Origin: Peribacillus sp. ACCC06369
GTDB lineage: Bacteria; Bacillota; Bacilli; Bacillales; DSM-1321
Direction of reading: 5' to 3'
Assembly: GCF_030348945.1 (NCBI RefSeq)
Contig: NZ_JAUCEN010000002.1
Span: forward strand, 744,001-808,000
Length of the DNA stretch: 64,000 nt
Shown here: piece by piece, positions 25,394 to 35,585 of the stretch
Position numbering within the stretch: position 1 is the first letter of the stretch
Layout: the number at the start of each line of letters is the position of its first letter
Notes under the pieces: model-generated
Database searches by the model: none
The model's input: the letters and a program-made list of their open reading frames with translations, nothing else
What the model was told of the DNA's origin: nothing
Position numbers and translations under genes: made by a program

Positions 25394-26314
25394 TCATACG
25401 TGAGAATCCTCTTTTAAGATATTTTGTAAAGCGTTTTTGAGGGTTGGGAAAGAAAAGAGGAATCCTTCCTCTTTAAGTTTAATGGGTAGGACATTTTGTC
25501 CTTCAAGCACAAGTACACTCATTTCCCCAAGCATGGTCTTGAGGAAGAAGGGAGGTACGGGTAACCAATGGGGCCGGTGCATGACAGTTCCTATTGTTTT
25601 CCCGAATGTATCCATCTGAACGGGATTAGGTGCCGTAAAGTTGACTGGACCTTCAATCCGCTGATCGTTCATGCAAAAGATGATTGCACGGACCACGTCA
25701 TGAATATGGATCCAGGAAAGCCACTGATTCCCTTTGCCCATCTTTCCTCCGCCGAAAAGTTTATAAGGCATGACCATCATTGGCAGTGCTCCTTCCTTTT
25801 CCCCCAGAATCACGCCGAATCTTGTTAAGACGAATCTTTCACTGTAAGTGCGGGATTTAGCGGCTTCTTTTTCCCATAGCTTAACAGTACGGGCCAAAAA
25901 ATCATCACCGATGGATTCGGAGGTTTCGGTAAAGGTTTCATGTTCCGAAATACCATAATATCCGATTGCACTTGCATTGATTATGACAGATACTTTTTCG
26001 GGCAGTTTGGAAATGATACGGTTCATCTCTTTGGAAGCTTCGACCCTGCTTTCGACAATCCGGCGTTTTCGTTCAGGAGTCCAACGCCCGCTGTTTAAAG
26101 ATTCACCAGCAAGGTTAATGAAAACATCGAGCCCTTCCAAATGCATTTCCGGCTTTGCGTCTTTGGTCAGCCAGCCGATATATGTCGGATTTTCCTGTTT
26201 TTTGAATTTTTCGGGATGACGGGTCAAGATATATATATCATGATTCTCTTTTAATATTTCATCGATAAGGGCTGTGCCGACAAAACCGCTTCCACCAGCA
26301 ATGGCTATTTTCAT
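25394..26314 (-). CDS. yfhF: TIGR01777 family SDR (YfhF)
   Basis: 306 residues. Extended-SDR nucleotide-sugar epimerase-like protein. MKIAIAGGSGFVGTALIDE holds the cofactor-binding GxxGxxG, NLAGESLNSGRWTPERKRRI is the TIGR01777 hallmark, and SAIGYYG carries the active-site Tyr region. C-terminal DUF1731 part: PVPPFFLKTMLGEM. Substrate unknown. The start is ATG at 26314 with GGAAG upstream; longer readings run into the divergent recX promoter. Divergent from recX as in B. subtilis. Confidence 0.88.
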   Translation of the reverse strand: MKIAIAGGSGFVGTALIDEILKENHDIYILTRHPEKFKKQENPTYIGWLTKDAKPEMHLEGLDVFINLAGESLNSGRWTPERKRRIVESRVEASKEMNRIISKLPEKVSVIINASAIGYYGISEHETFTETSESIGDDFLARTVKLWEKEAAKSRTYSERFVLTRFGVILGEKEGALPMMVMPYKLFGGGKMGKGNQWLSWIHIHDVVRAIIFCMNDQRIEGPVNFTAPNPVQMDTFGKTIGTVMHRPHWLPVPPFFLKTMLGEMSVLVLEGQNVLPIKLKEEGFLFSFPTLKNALQNILKEDSHV

Positions 26315-26440
26315 GAAAACCACTTCCTTTCCCTTTCTTTCCTTCACTTTAACATGACCATGTCCTTTTTTCATTTTTAGACATGCTATATATAGAAATG
26401 GTACACGTAAAGGGGTAAAGTAGGGGTGGGGGTGGATATT

Positions 26441-27238
26441 ATGCCAAACATAACAAAAATAACAACCCAAAAAAAACGTAAAGATCGTTATAACATTTTC
26501 GTTGATGAAAAATATGCTTTCAGTGTGGACGAAGAAGTGCTATTGAAGTTTCAATTGAAAAAGGGTACGGCACTTGATGACCTGCTGCTAGCTGAAATAC
26601 AATTCCATGATGAAATCCAAAAAGCATTTACCGATGCACTTAATTATTTATCATACCGGATGCGTTCTGAATCGGAAATTCGCCTTTATTTAAAAAAGAA
26701 GGAAACGGAAGAGCCGATTATAAAGGAAGCGATACATAAGCTAAACAGCTTTAACTATTTAGACGACCTAGAATTTGCCAAGGCATACGTACGGACCCAT
26801 GTTAACGGAGGCAATAAAGGTCCCACTACCCTTAAGCTCGAGCTTAAGGAAAAAGGGGTACAAGAAAAGTTGGTTGTCGAGGCATTGAAGGAATACCCCT
26901 ATGATATTCAAATTGAACATGCAAGGAAACTTGCTGGAAAATCGGTCAAAAAGGAAAAAAACATATCAGAACGGGCATTAAGGCTGAAAGTTGAACAAAC
27001 CTTGTTACGGAAAGGTTTCCCGAGAGATGTCATCCTTGAAGCGCTTGAAGATGTGACGGTTGAAAAGGATGAAGATGAACAATGGGATTCTCTTTGCCAC
27101 CATGCTGAAAAAATGGAACGCCGATATAAAAACCATGAAGGCTTCGAATATGAACAAAAAATGAAGCAGGCATTATACCGAAAAGGTTTTCCAATAGAAT
27201 TGATTGAGCGTTATCTTTCCAATCCTGATATGGATTAA
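26441..27238 (+). CDS. recX: Recombination regulator RecX
   Basis: 265 residues, the long Bacillus form. Tandem three-helix RecX repeats cover about 60-265, including ALNYLSYRMRSESEIRLYL, LDDLEFAKAYVRTHVNGG and the C-terminal KQALYRKGFPIELIERYL. RecX binds RecA filaments and modulates recombination and SOS. The ATG at 26441 follows GGGGTGG and gives MPNITKI, matching the family N-terminus better than the GTG 15 bases upstream. Confidence 0.92.
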   Translation: MPNITKITTQKKRKDRYNIFVDEKYAFSVDEEVLLKFQLKKGTALDDLLLAEIQFHDEIQKAFTDALNYLSYRMRSESEIRLYLKKKETEEPIIKEAIHKLNSFNYLDDLEFAKAYVRTHVNGGNKGPTTLKLELKEKGVQEKLVVEALKEYPYDIQIEHARKLAGKSVKKEKNISERALRLKVEQTLLRKGFPRDVILEALEDVTVEKDEDEQWDSLCHHAEKMERRYKNHEGFEYEQKMKQALYRKGFPIELIERYLSNPDMD

Positions 27239-27311
27239 GTGCATCGATAGCCAAATCATAAAATTTTGTTTAATATAGAAGTAAATTAATTTCATTTAAG
27301 GAGCCATATAT

Positions 27312-27623
27312 ATGAGCGACGTAAGGTACAGCAAGTTGTCGGCCTATGAACTACAACAGGAAATTGCAGCGTTGACTGAAAAAGCGAGAAAAGCAGAGCA
27401 ATTGGGAATGGTTAATGAATTTTCAGTATTGGAACGTAAAGTGACGATGGCCAAGGCTTATTTGTTAAATCCGGATGATTTCAAAAAAGGTGAAATATAC
27501 CAAATTGACGGCGATCCCGGTGTCTATTTCAAAATTGATTATATGAACGGCGTATTCGCCTGGGGTTATCGTTTAGGTGGAAGCGGAAAGGAAGAGGCAC
27601 TGCCAATTTCAATGTTGAAATAA
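27312..27623 (+). CDS. yfhH: YfhH family protein (DUF1811)
   Basis: 103 residues. A helical N-terminal half (YELQQEIAALTEKARKAEQL) is followed by an SH3-like beta domain ending GSGKEEALPISMLK, the DUF1811 layout. Function is unknown. Follows recX directly with its own AAGGAG site, as in B. subtilis. Confidence 0.9.
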   Translation: MSDVRYSKLSAYELQQEIAALTEKARKAEQLGMVNEFSVLERKVTMAKAYLLNPDDFKKGEIYQIDGDPGVYFKIDYMNGVFAWGYRLGGSGKEEALPISMLK

Positions 27624-27653
27624 AAAGGAACCGGGGAAGACCCGATTCCTTTT
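27622..27653. terminator. Terminator between yfhH and sspK
   Basis: Arms 27623-27637 and 27641-27653 with outer AAAAGGAA/TTCCTTTT and inner GGG/CCC; usable in both directions between convergent genes. Confidence 0.75.
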
Positions 27654-27663
27654 GAGGTACCTT

Positions 27664-27819
27664 TTAATTCGATCGCTCGTTTGATGCTTTCATTCGTTCT
27701 TGAGGGTGTGTATTAATACTGCCATCTGCACGCTTTGATGCATATCTTGCTTTTGCACGAGGCTCGCCTTGGAATTTATTATTGTTTTGGTTGGGGAATC
27801 CTTTTTGTTTATTTCGCAA
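27664..27819 (-). CDS. sspK: Small acid-soluble spore protein K
   Basis: 51 residues starting at TTG 27819 behind GGAGGAGAAAAAC. The sequence [20 protein letters not shown], then [19 protein letters not shown], matches SspK. It is a minor spore-core protein made in the forespore; exact role unknown. Position between yfhH and yfhJ on the opposite strand matches B. subtilis. Confidence 0.9.
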   Translation of the reverse strand: MRNKQKGFPNQNNNKFQGEPRAKARYASKRADGSINTHPQERMKASNERSN

Positions 27820-27872
27820 GTTTTTCTCCTCCAAGCATCAGATTAAAGAAAAGAAGCGTTTCCGCTTACCAC

Positions 27873-27879
27873 TAGTATG
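27873..27879 (-). promoter_or_regulatory. SigG-like -10 element before sspK
   Basis: CATACTA on the minus strand, about 54 bases before the sspK start; it equals the forespore SigG -10 consensus. No good -35 was found at the right distance, so it is tentative. Confidence 0.35.
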
Positions 27880-27933
27880 GGTAAGGGACAGTATAGTTCA
27901 TTCTGTAAAAATATTGGCAATGAGGTGGTTCAA

Positions 27934-28200
27934 ATGAATGATTACCATGAAAGATTAACCAAGATACTGCTTGAGAAAAATGACCACATCACGTATGAGC
28001 AAGCTTTGACTTGGGTGGAATTATTATGGGAAGATTTCGAAGCGACCTATGCAAAGGCTGGACATGAATATGCCGGGGAAGAAATGACATCGCGTGTTGT
28101 AAGGACCTGGATTGATAACTACGGTGAGCAGTTCCACGAATTCATTGCAAAAAATCCTAAATATAAACAGTTATTAAATCAGCAGAATCGATTTCATTAA
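27934..28200 (+). CDS. yfhJ: WVELL domain protein YfhJ
   Basis: 88 residues. Contains TWVELLWEDFEATYAKAGHEY, which names the WVELL family, and ends NPKYKQLLNQ. Function unknown; small helical cytoplasmic protein. The start is ATG at 27934 after GAGGTGG, giving MNDYHERL as in B. subtilis; a longer reading from 27877 lacks a ribosome site. Confidence 0.9.
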   Translation: MNDYHERLTKILLEKNDHITYEQALTWVELLWEDFEATYAKAGHEYAGEEMTSRVVRTWIDNYGEQFHEFIAKNPKYKQLLNQQNRFH

Positions 28201-28203
28201 AAA

Positions 28204-28241
28204 GCTGATTCCAGAGGGGTTCCCTGGGATCAGCCTTTTTT
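28204..28241. terminator. Bidirectional terminator yfhJ/yfhP
   Basis: Eleven-pair stem 28204-28214/28224-28234 (one G-U), C then six T; A-run on the other side serves yfhP. Confidence 0.85.
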
Positions 28242-28254
28242 CAATATGCAGCGA

Positions 28255-29232
28255 CTACAAAATAATATTCAATTTCTTCTGCAGCTTCGCTTCGCTAAAG
28301 ATCCAGCCGGTATAAGAATTCAATATATTCAATTCGCTGTCTAAATGGACTACTGCCACAAACGGGTAATACCCATTGCTGCGATATCTTAAATCGATGA
28401 AACGGACTTCATAATAATCTTTTATCTGTTCGATTTCAAATCGGTAAACCGGAGAAAAGGACAGAAAGGCTGCCAAGTTGATGTCCTTCTTTGCGGCTTC
28501 GAGAATTTCACTTTCTGGCAATGGCACTCGATCAAATGTATCAAGAATCGTCACATACCCATTATCGGCTCGTGCCACATAATAATTCTTTTCGGTAATT
28601 ACCGCGATTTTCCAGCGGTGAAAACGCATGGTCGGTGATAAAATAATTTTTCTTGCTCCGGGAATTTGCTGCTTAACAGCTCTTTTTATAAACGCCTGTT
28701 CCCTGAATCTGGAGATATAATAGACAACGAGTATTCCGTAAATCGAGAGAAATAAATAGCCTGGAGGAAATCCAAAGCCCCATAATATCAGACCTGCAAC
28801 ATGTATTCCAAAAATGAACGGGTCGAATGTATTGATGACCCCTAAAGCTACCCAATTTGACGAAATTGGCCTAAGAGCCTGGGTCCCATAAGCATTGAAT
28901 ATATCCACGAATACATGAAGGAATACGGCTAAAAACGTCCAAAGCCAAAGATGAAGGTAATTTGCTTCAGGTATGATGGCGAAAAGTGCTCCGCTGATAA
29001 TCAAGGGCCAAAGTAAAACAGCGGGAATGGAATGCGTGATTCCACGGTGGTTTCGTATATATACAGCGTTATTCCTTAATTTTAAAACGGTGTCAATGTC
29101 TGGAGCTTGTGATCCCAATATCGTACCTGCTATTACTGCACTTGCAGTGACTGGGTTCTGCGCAATGACAGGATCTAACGTGGCAAGACCTCCAAGAGCA
29201 ATTCCCATGACAAAGTGAGTACCTGTATCCAA
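28255..29232 (-). CDS. yfhP: Membrane-bound metal-dependent hydrolase family YfhP
   Basis: 325 residues. The YdjM/DUF457 motifs are visible: MDTGTHFVMG, QAPDIDTVLK and NHRGITHS, whose His and Asp probably bind metal at the membrane face. Four or five membrane helices lie within about 1-165; the C-terminal half is soluble. YfhP is reported as a transcriptional regulator in B. subtilis, which the sequence does not show. The start is TTG at 29232 with GGGAGGTTAG upstream. Divergent from mutY. Confidence 0.88.
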   Translation of the reverse strand: MDTGTHFVMGIALGGLATLDPVIAQNPVTASAVIAGTILGSQAPDIDTVLKLRNNAVYIRNHRGITHSIPAVLLWPLIISGALFAIIPEANYLHLWLWTFLAVFLHVFVDIFNAYGTQALRPISSNWVALGVINTFDPFIFGIHVAGLILWGFGFPPGYLFLSIYGILVVYYISRFREQAFIKRAVKQQIPGARKIILSPTMRFHRWKIAVITEKNYYVARADNGYVTILDTFDRVPLPESEILEAAKKDINLAAFLSFSPVYRFEIEQIKDYYEVRFIDLRYRSNGYYPFVAVVHLDSELNILNSYTGWIFSEAKLQKKLNIIL

Positions 29233-29438
29233 AAAACTAACCTCCCTGCCACAATTTGAAAAAAATGGTCTTCTCTCATCATACCGTATTTATATATTAA
29301 CCATCAAATGAATATAATTCAGACTTATTTCCGTGACCAATTACAAATAACTGGATATGAACATGATATTAAAAAAGAATGACCTACTATAGGTATTCCC
29401 ATTTTTGATAAGAGTGTAACATCTTTGGAGGAACTGAT

Positions 29439-30557
29439 GTGAAAGAAATAACGATCCCGACAATAGAAAAAATAAAAATCGATGATTTTCAAAAAGATTT
29501 GGTTTCCTGGTTTCTCAAAGAACAAAGAGAATTGCCATGGAGGGAAAATAAGGACCCGTACCGTGTTTGGGTTTCAGAAATAATGTTGCAGCAAACGAGG
29601 GTGGACACGGTGATTCCCTATTTTAACCGGTTTGTGGAATGGTTCCCCACACTCGAGGATTTTGCCAATGCCGATGAAGAGAAAATCCTAAAAGCTTGGG
29701 AAGGGCTAGGGTATTACTCACGTGTAAGGAATCTGCATAGTGCCGTTCAGGAAGTGAAGGCTTCCTACAATGGGATTGTACCGGATGATCCCGAGGAAAT
29801 TTCCAAATTGAAAGGCGTGGGTCCTTATACAGCTGGTGCGATTCTAAGTATCGCCTATGGCAAGCCGGAGCCAGCTGTCGATGGAAACGTCATGCGTGTA
29901 TTATCAAGGATATTGATGATATATGAAGATATTGCCAAGCCAAAGACTAGAAAAACATTCGAAGCTGCCGTCAGAAAGCTGATCGATCATGAACATACCT
30001 CTGCATTTAATCAAGCCTTGATGGAACTGGGGGCATTAATCTGCACACCAGGTAAGCCTGCCTGTCTATTATGTCCCGTTCAAAGTCATTGTATTGCATT
30101 TGAAGCAGGGGTTCAATCGGAACTGCCTGTAAAAGTCCAAAAGAAAAAAACGCGGGATGTACCAATTGTGGCTGCTGTTTTAACGAATGAAAAAGGTGAA
30201 TTTTTAATTCACAAGCGAGCATCTGAAGGGTTGCTGGCAAATCTTTGGGAATATCCGAACTTCGAGAACCATTCATCCCTTCAGCATAAGAGGGAGTTCT
30301 TCGAGAATCGGTTTGAGGAAATGTATGGTGTCAAACCGGAAATCACGGAATCACTTGTGAGAATTGAACATGTTTTCTCACATCTTGTTTGGAAAGTGGA
30401 CACGTATAAGGGAATAGTCAAAGAAGCCATCAGTGAAGAGACATTAAGAGAAAACCAACTCAAGTGGGTGAATGAAGAAGAAATGGAGGATTTCGCATTT
30501 CCGGTTTCCCACCAAAAAATGATGAAGGCCTATAAAGAAAAAAAGCGGATTGAATAA
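29439..30557 (+). CDS. mutY: A/G-specific adenine glycosylase
   Basis: 372 residues. It removes A mispaired with 8-oxoG or G. The catalytic Glu47 (EIMLQQTRV) and Asp148 (PAVDGN) are present, with the helix-hairpin-helix [10 protein letters not shown] and the [4Fe-4S] cluster Cys202-x6-Cys209-x2-Cys212-x5-Cys218. The C-terminal Nudix-like domain (about 235-365) reads 8-oxoG. The start is GTG at 29439 behind GGAGGAACTGAT; the nearby ATG is out of frame. Confidence 0.95.
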   Translation: MKEITIPTIEKIKIDDFQKDLVSWFLKEQRELPWRENKDPYRVWVSEIMLQQTRVDTVIPYFNRFVEWFPTLEDFANADEEKILKAWEGLGYYSRVRNLHSAVQEVKASYNGIVPDDPEEISKLKGVGPYTAGAILSIAYGKPEPAVDGNVMRVLSRILMIYEDIAKPKTRKTFEAAVRKLIDHEHTSAFNQALMELGALICTPGKPACLLCPVQSHCIAFEAGVQSELPVKVQKKKTRDVPIVAAVLTNEKGEFLIHKRASEGLLANLWEYPNFENHSSLQHKREFFENRFEEMYGVKPEITESLVRIEHVFSHLVWKVDTYKGIVKEAISEETLRENQLKWVNEEEMEDFAFPVSHQKMMKAYKEKKRIE

Positions 30558-30618
30558 AGGCAGTATTGTAATTAAGGGTCACCTTGGGGATGGTTTCTAT
30601 CTACATTTTAAAACAGAG

Positions 30619-30746
30619 TTGATTGGAACGGAAGGTGAGAGACTCGCGGAAAAAGCGTGTCAAAGGGAGACTCCGCAGGAGCAAAGACGCCAGAGGAAGC
30701 TCCCGGACCGCCCGCCGAAAGCGAGTGCCCTACATTCTCCAATCAG
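30619..30746. repeat. Bacillus-type intergenic repeat element
   Basis: About 128 bases bounded by GATTGGA (30621-30627) and TCCAATC (30738-30744). Inside is the familiar order of GGAAGGTG, GAGACTC, GGGAGACTCC, GAGGAAGCTCCCGGACCGCCCG and GAAAGCGAG. From memory this resembles a dispersed, GC-rich, structured repeat common in Bacillus and Priestia genomes. It is GC-richer than its surroundings; only one copy is in this window. Confidence 0.6.
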
Positions 30747-30772
30747 CGTTCAAATTATACAACTCTAAAAAA

Positions 30773-30812
30773 ACAGAAGGCAAACTCGATTTTCATCGAG
30801 TTTGCCTTCTGT
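30773..30812. terminator. Bidirectional terminator mutY/yfhS
   Basis: Perfect 18-bp stem 30773-30790/30795-30812, TTTC loop, A-run before and T/A tail after; between convergent mutY and yfhS. Confidence 0.88.
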
Positions 30813-30879
30813 CTAAAAAGGATATCCGCTAAGATATCCTCTTCTTTTTGTTGATTTACAATGTCATATCCGTATAAAA

Positions 30880-31104
30880 TCAATCGTAAATGGTTTTCGT
30901 TCCATGGGTATAATTGGCTTCCTGCCTATTAAGTCCGCCTCTATTTTCAATTTCTTTGACGATTTCGCTATGGATACTCTGTCCTTCTTGGTTTAAATAA
31001 GGTACCATTTGTTGAAGGGAGTGATGAAAATAGGCAAGTTCGCTATTTTCCCAATCCGATTTTTTCATCATCGACAACTCTGTCATATCACGTCCAACAT
31101 ACAT
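30880..31104 (-). CDS. yfhS: YfhS family protein
   Basis: 74 residues. The start MYVGRDMTELSMM and ELAYFHHSLQQMVPYLNQEG match the small Bacillus YfhS protein. ATG at 31104 follows AAAAGGAGTG; a longer reading starts within the fabL promoter. Function unknown. Lies between mutY and fabL on the minus strand as in B. subtilis. Confidence 0.85.
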   Translation of the reverse strand: MYVGRDMTELSMMKKSDWENSELAYFHHSLQQMVPYLNQEGQSIHSEIVKEIENRGGLNRQEANYTHGTKTIYD

Positions 31105-31130
31105 AACAGTAACACTCCTTTTAAAAATGA

Positions 31131-31922
<792 letters not shown>

Positions 31923-32003
31923 TGTAACTGGAAAAATTTAAATGTTATTAGTTGGATAACACTCCTTGATATTGGTTATCTTATTATCGTGGAGGTGATA
32001 TCA

Positions 32004-32279
32004 ATGGCTAATAACAATAATAAATCACAAGCAGGTACTAACGCTCAACAAGTAAGACAACAAAACGCGCAATCTCAGCAAGGTCAAGGTCAATTCGGTA
32101 CTGAGTTTGCTTCTGAAACAAACGTTCAAGAAGTGAGACAACAAAACGCACAATCTCAGCAAAAAAAGGGTCAAGGTCAAGCTCAAGGCCAATTCGGTAC
32201 TGAGTTCGCTTCTGAAACAAACGTCCAAGAAGTGAAACAGCAAAACCAAAAATCCCAAAGCAATAAAAACCAAGGCTAA
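32004..32279 (+). CDS. sspE: Gamma-type small acid-soluble spore protein
   Basis: 91 residues, almost all Gln, Asn, Ala, Ser and Gly. Two near-identical units contain QFGTEFASETNVQEV, where the spore protease GPR cuts (TEFASETN). It does not bind DNA; it is an amino-acid store used at germination. The ATG at 32004 follows GGAGGTGAT. The units start at about 32091 and 32190, 99 bases apart, a DNA-level tandem repeat. Confidence 0.93.
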   Translation: MANNNNKSQAGTNAQQVRQQNAQSQQGQGQFGTEFASETNVQEVRQQNAQSQQKKGQGQAQGQFGTEFASETNVQEVKQQNQKSQSNKNQG

Positions 32280-32300
32280 TTGCCGTTTTAAAAACGAAAG

Positions 32301-32330
32301 GCATCCTTCTTTTGAAGGATGCTTTTTTTT
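32301..32330 (+). terminator. Terminator of sspE
   Basis: GCATCCTTC (32301-32309), TTTT loop, GAAGGATGC (32314-32322), then eight T. Confidence 0.9.
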
Positions 32331-32391
32331 GCCTTTCATTTGATTCGACAAATGTTTTGATGTGTTTACATTTTATGTCAAAGGAAAAGCT

Positions 32392-32417
32392 GGATAAAAA
32401 CTAGAATATACATACTA
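32392..32417 (+). promoter_or_regulatory. SigG-like promoter of ygaB
   Basis: CATACTA (32411-32417) equals the SigG -10 consensus; GGATA (32392-32396) lies 14 bases upstream and differs from the -35 GYATR at one base. Suggests forespore expression of ygaB. Confidence 0.45.
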
Positions 32418-32448
32418 TAGAAAAAATACACATTAGGAAGGTGCATTC

Positions 32449-32703
32449 ATGGAGGAATTTAACCGGCTAATAAACAACCAGTTGAAAACGATGGATAAGC
32501 TTTTACTTTTACAATCCGAAATCGAAAGATGCCAAGATATAGAGAAGCAACTCCTTGCCCTGCAAGAGGAGAATGAAGCGGTCACCATTCATGAAGAGAT
32601 CCAACTTAAAAAGCAGGAATTGAAAAGTATCCATGATATGTTCGAGAAGCAAACGGAAGAAGTCATCCGTTATTATCAGCAAGGACAAGCTGCAATACAA
32701 TGA
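32449..32703 (+). CDS. ygaB: YgaB-like coiled-coil protein
   Basis: 84 residues, nearly all predicted coiled coil (heptads from about 10 to 75; LLLLQSEIERCQDIEKQLLAL). YgaB family by length, composition and position between sspE and ygaC. Function unknown. AGGAAGG precedes the ATG. The upstream SigG-like element hints at sporulation expression. Confidence 0.8.
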   Translation: MEEFNRLINNQLKTMDKLLLLQSEIERCQDIEKQLLALQEENEAVTIHEEIQLKKQELKSIHDMFEKQTEEVIRYYQQGQAAIQ

Positions 32704-32937
32704 ATAACCGGCTAATTTCTAAGTTAAAATGGGGTGGATGGTCAGACTTTTTCGACTTATTTACACATTTTCACTGGGAGATTAGCCACTTTTGTTTTAA
32801 ATTTATGAATAAATCGCTATAATATAGGAATATAGGGTAAATGGAAAAAAGTATATATTTTAAATACACACAACAACTGCAAACGGAATAGGGCACAGTA
32901 CGCTGTCAGGGTGTCTATAGAAAGTAGGGAGAGATAA

Positions 32938-33468
32938 ATGGGGATTGTTCCTGCCGAAGGAGGAAAAATCCAAATTCATAGCTATAAACATAATGGACAT
33001 ATCCATCGTATCTGGGAAGAGACAACTGTTTTAAAAGGGACCCAAAATCTGGTGATAGCAGCCAATGACCGTACTATGGTAACGGAATCAGATGGAAGGA
33101 CCTGGATTACGAGAGAGCCGGCGATTTGCTATTTTCATTCAAAGTATTGGTTTAATGTTATTGGTATGTTGAGAGAGGACGGAGTTTATTATTATTGCAA
33201 TATCAGTTCTCCGTTCACATACGATTCGGGAGCATTGAAATACATTGATTATGACCTGGACATTAAGGTATTCCCAGATATGACGTTTAATTTGCTGGAT
33301 GAGGATGAATATGAAAGGCATCGGAAAGAAATGAATTACCCGGATGCCATCGATTCAATATTGAAACAGAACGTAGACTATTTAATTTATATGATACGCC
33401 AGCGAAAAGGACCATTCTCCGCAGAGTTTATTGATAGTTGGTATGAACGCTTTTTAACCTATCGATGA
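32938..33468 (+). CDS. ntdP: Nucleoside tri-/diphosphate phosphatase (YgaC)
   Basis: 176 residues, DUF402/UPF0374. The family hydrolyses nucleoside tri- and diphosphates (Ntdp of S. aureus). Signature stretches are [44 protein letters not shown] and [13 protein letters not shown]; the Asp cluster and Tyr/Asn of YCN form the metal/phosphate site. Cytoplasmic. ATG with GGGAGAG upstream. B. subtilis name ygaC. Confidence 0.92.
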   Translation: MGIVPAEGGKIQIHSYKHNGHIHRIWEETTVLKGTQNLVIAANDRTMVTESDGRTWITREPAICYFHSKYWFNVIGMLREDGVYYYCNISSPFTYDSGALKYIDYDLDIKVFPDMTFNLLDEDEYERHRKEMNYPDAIDSILKQNVDYLIYMIRQRKGPFSAEFIDSWYERFLTYR

Positions 33469-33476
33469 TAGAAAAG

Positions 33477-33503
33477 GCCTGCTGCTTAATTAGCAGGCTT
33501 TTT
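33477..33503 (+). terminator. Terminator of ntdP
   Basis: GCCTGCT (33477-33483) pairs with AGCAGGC (33492-33498), 8-base loop, five T. Confidence 0.85.
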
Positions 33504-33738
33504 CATTGTGTAACGTACCTACCCACTGATCTTTCAAGCAGGAACGATTTTTGAATAACAGCAAATCTTTAACCCCTTGCCTCCTATAAATGTGTATGAA
33601 AGATATTGAATGAAATCCTTTTGATAGTTAATCTTCGAAAAGGAAAATATAATTGAAAAGTGCATATATGATTCCAAATTGAACGTTAGGGACTTTTTTT
33701 AGCATTTTGATTTAATGAATCAGAAAAGGAGGGATTCC

Positions 33739-35487
33739 GTGGAGAGCATTAAGAGGTATTTGCAATTCGTTAAACCATATAAATGGCAGATAATCGGGAC
33801 GGTATTGATTGGATTGCTGAAGTTCGCAATTCCGCTTTTGCTTCCATTGCTCAGTAAGTACATAGTGGATGACATCATCGGAAATGGTGACCTGTCCAAA
33901 GCTGTGAAGTCTGAACGCCTTTTATGGGCAATGGGCATCATGATGTTCATTTTTGTTGCGGTTAGACCGCCGATTGAGTATTATCGACAGTATTTCGCTC
34001 AATGGACCGGAACGAAAATCCTATATGATATTCGTAATGATTTATTCACTCATATACAGAAACTGAGCTTTAAATATTATTCCAATACAAGAGTGGGCGA
34101 GGTCATCTCAAGGATGATCACGGATGTGGAACAAACGAAGAACTTTGTCATCACGGGTTTGATGAATCTTTGGCTGGATATCGCAACGATCGTCATAGTG
34201 ATAGCCATCATGTTTACGATGGACGTGAAGTTAACCATTGTATCCATCATCATGCTTCCATTTTATGCGTTTTCGATTAAGCATTTCTTTGGCAAGTTGA
34301 GAACCTATACAAGGATTCGCTCCCAAGCGTTAGCGGATGTACAGAGTCACCTTCATGAAAGGGTTTCAGGGATGTCAGTCATCAAAAGCTTTGCGATAGA
34401 AGACAGGGAACAGGAACTGTTTGCGAAGCAGAACAAGAATTTCCTGGAAAAGGCCCTAAAGCATACGAGTTGGAATGCTAAGTCATTTGCTGTCGTGAAT
34501 ACGATTACGGATATTGCCCCCCTGCTCGTGATAGGCTTTGCCGGTTATCAAGTCATTCACGAACAATTGTCGCTGGGTACCATGGTTGCTTTCGTCGGTT
34601 TCATAGACCGGCTATATAATCCCCTCAGACGATTAGTTAACTCTTCGACAACAATGACCCAGACATTGGCGTCCATGGACAGGGTTTTTGAGTTTGTGGA
34701 TGAGAAGTATGATATCGATGACGAACCAGGGGCGAAAGAGCTTAAGCATGTAGATGGCCGAATTACCTTTCAGGATGTTTCGTTTGCTTATGACGAGAAA
34801 GAGGCACCCGTTTTAAAACATATAAATTTGGATGTTACACCAGGAGAAACCATTGCACTTGTCGGGATGAGCGGCGGAGGGAAATCCTCGATCGTCAGTT
34901 TAATTTCCCGTTTCTATGATGTGACGGAGGGAAGGGTATTATTGGATGGAACGGATATCCGTAAATATCAAGTCCGCAGCCTAAGAGATAAAATCGGGAT
35001 GGTGCTACAGGATAATATCTTATTTAGTGAATCGGTTAAGGCTAACATCCTTATGGGACGGCCTGATGCAAGTGATGAAGAAGTATTTGAAGCGGCAAGG
35101 GCGGCGAATGCCCATGACTTCATTATGGGTCTAAAAGAGGGGTATGAAACGAAAGTCGGGGAGCGGGGAGTTAAATTATCCGGAGGCCAAAAGCAACGGG
35201 TTGCCATTGCGAGGGTATTTTTGAAAAACCCACCTATCCTTGTGCTGGATGAAGCTACATCCGCATTGGATTTAGAGAGTGAACACTATATCCAGGAGGC
35301 ACTTGATATTTTGGCGAAAAACCGGACCACCATCATCGTGGCCCATCGCTTATCAACCATCACCCATGCCAACCGGATCGTTCATATCGATAATGGGGAA
35401 ATTACGGAAATGGGAACACACGAAGAACTTATGAAAAAGCAAGGGCATTACTACAGCCTATTTCAAGTACAACAATTGGATTCCTAA
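33739..35487 (+). CDS. ygaD: ABC exporter, fused membrane-ATPase half transporter (YgaD)
   Basis: 582 residues, ABC-B (MsbA/BmrA-like). Six membrane helices (about 15-300) precede the ATPase domain: Walker [11 protein letters not shown]-loop VLQDN, signature KLSGGQ, Walker [13 protein letters not shown] and His switch AHRLS. It would work as a homodimer exporting lipids or drugs; the substrate is unknown. I chose GTG at 33739 with GGAGGG upstream; that Shine-Dalgarno lies inside the reading if the ATG at 33715 is used. Confidence 0.88.
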   Translation: MESIKRYLQFVKPYKWQIIGTVLIGLLKFAIPLLLPLLSKYIVDDIIGNGDLSKAVKSERLLWAMGIMMFIFVAVRPPIEYYRQYFAQWTGTKILYDIRNDLFTHIQKLSFKYYSNTRVGEVISRMITDVEQTKNFVITGLMNLWLDIATIVIVIAIMFTMDVKLTIVSIIMLPFYAFSIKHFFGKLRTYTRIRSQALADVQSHLHERVSGMSVIKSFAIEDREQELFAKQNKNFLEKALKHTSWNAKSFAVVNTITDIAPLLVIGFAGYQVIHEQLSLGTMVAFVGFIDRLYNPLRRLVNSSTTMTQTLASMDRVFEFVDEKYDIDDEPGAKELKHVDGRITFQDVSFAYDEKEAPVLKHINLDVTPGETIALVGMSGGGKSSIVSLISRFYDVTEGRVLLDGTDIRKYQVRSLRDKIGMVLQDNILFSESVKANILMGRPDASDEEVFEAARAANAHDFIMGLKEGYETKVGERGVKLSGGQKQRVAIARVFLKNPPILVLDEATSALDLESEHYIQEALDILAKNRTTIIVAHRLSTITHANRIVHIDNGEITEMGTHEELMKKQGHYYSLFQVQQLDS

Positions 35488-35530
35488 GGGAAAAGGAAAA
35501 CCATATGATTCCCGCCAAAGTAATATACAT

Positions 35531-35570
35531 AAGAAAGACCATTCCGCTAACGGGAATGGTCTTTCTTATT
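35531..35570. terminator. Bidirectional terminator ygaD/EamA gene
   Basis: Arms 35531-35546 and 35551-35567 (AAGAAAGACCATTCC-type, one bulge), T-rich on both exits; between convergent genes. Confidence 0.8.
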
Positions 35571-35585
35571 ATAATGATGAACCTG

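Noticed and set aside
30550..30854. Overlapping short open frames after mutY
   Set aside because: They fall in the GC-rich repeat and terminator; composition is not protein-like.
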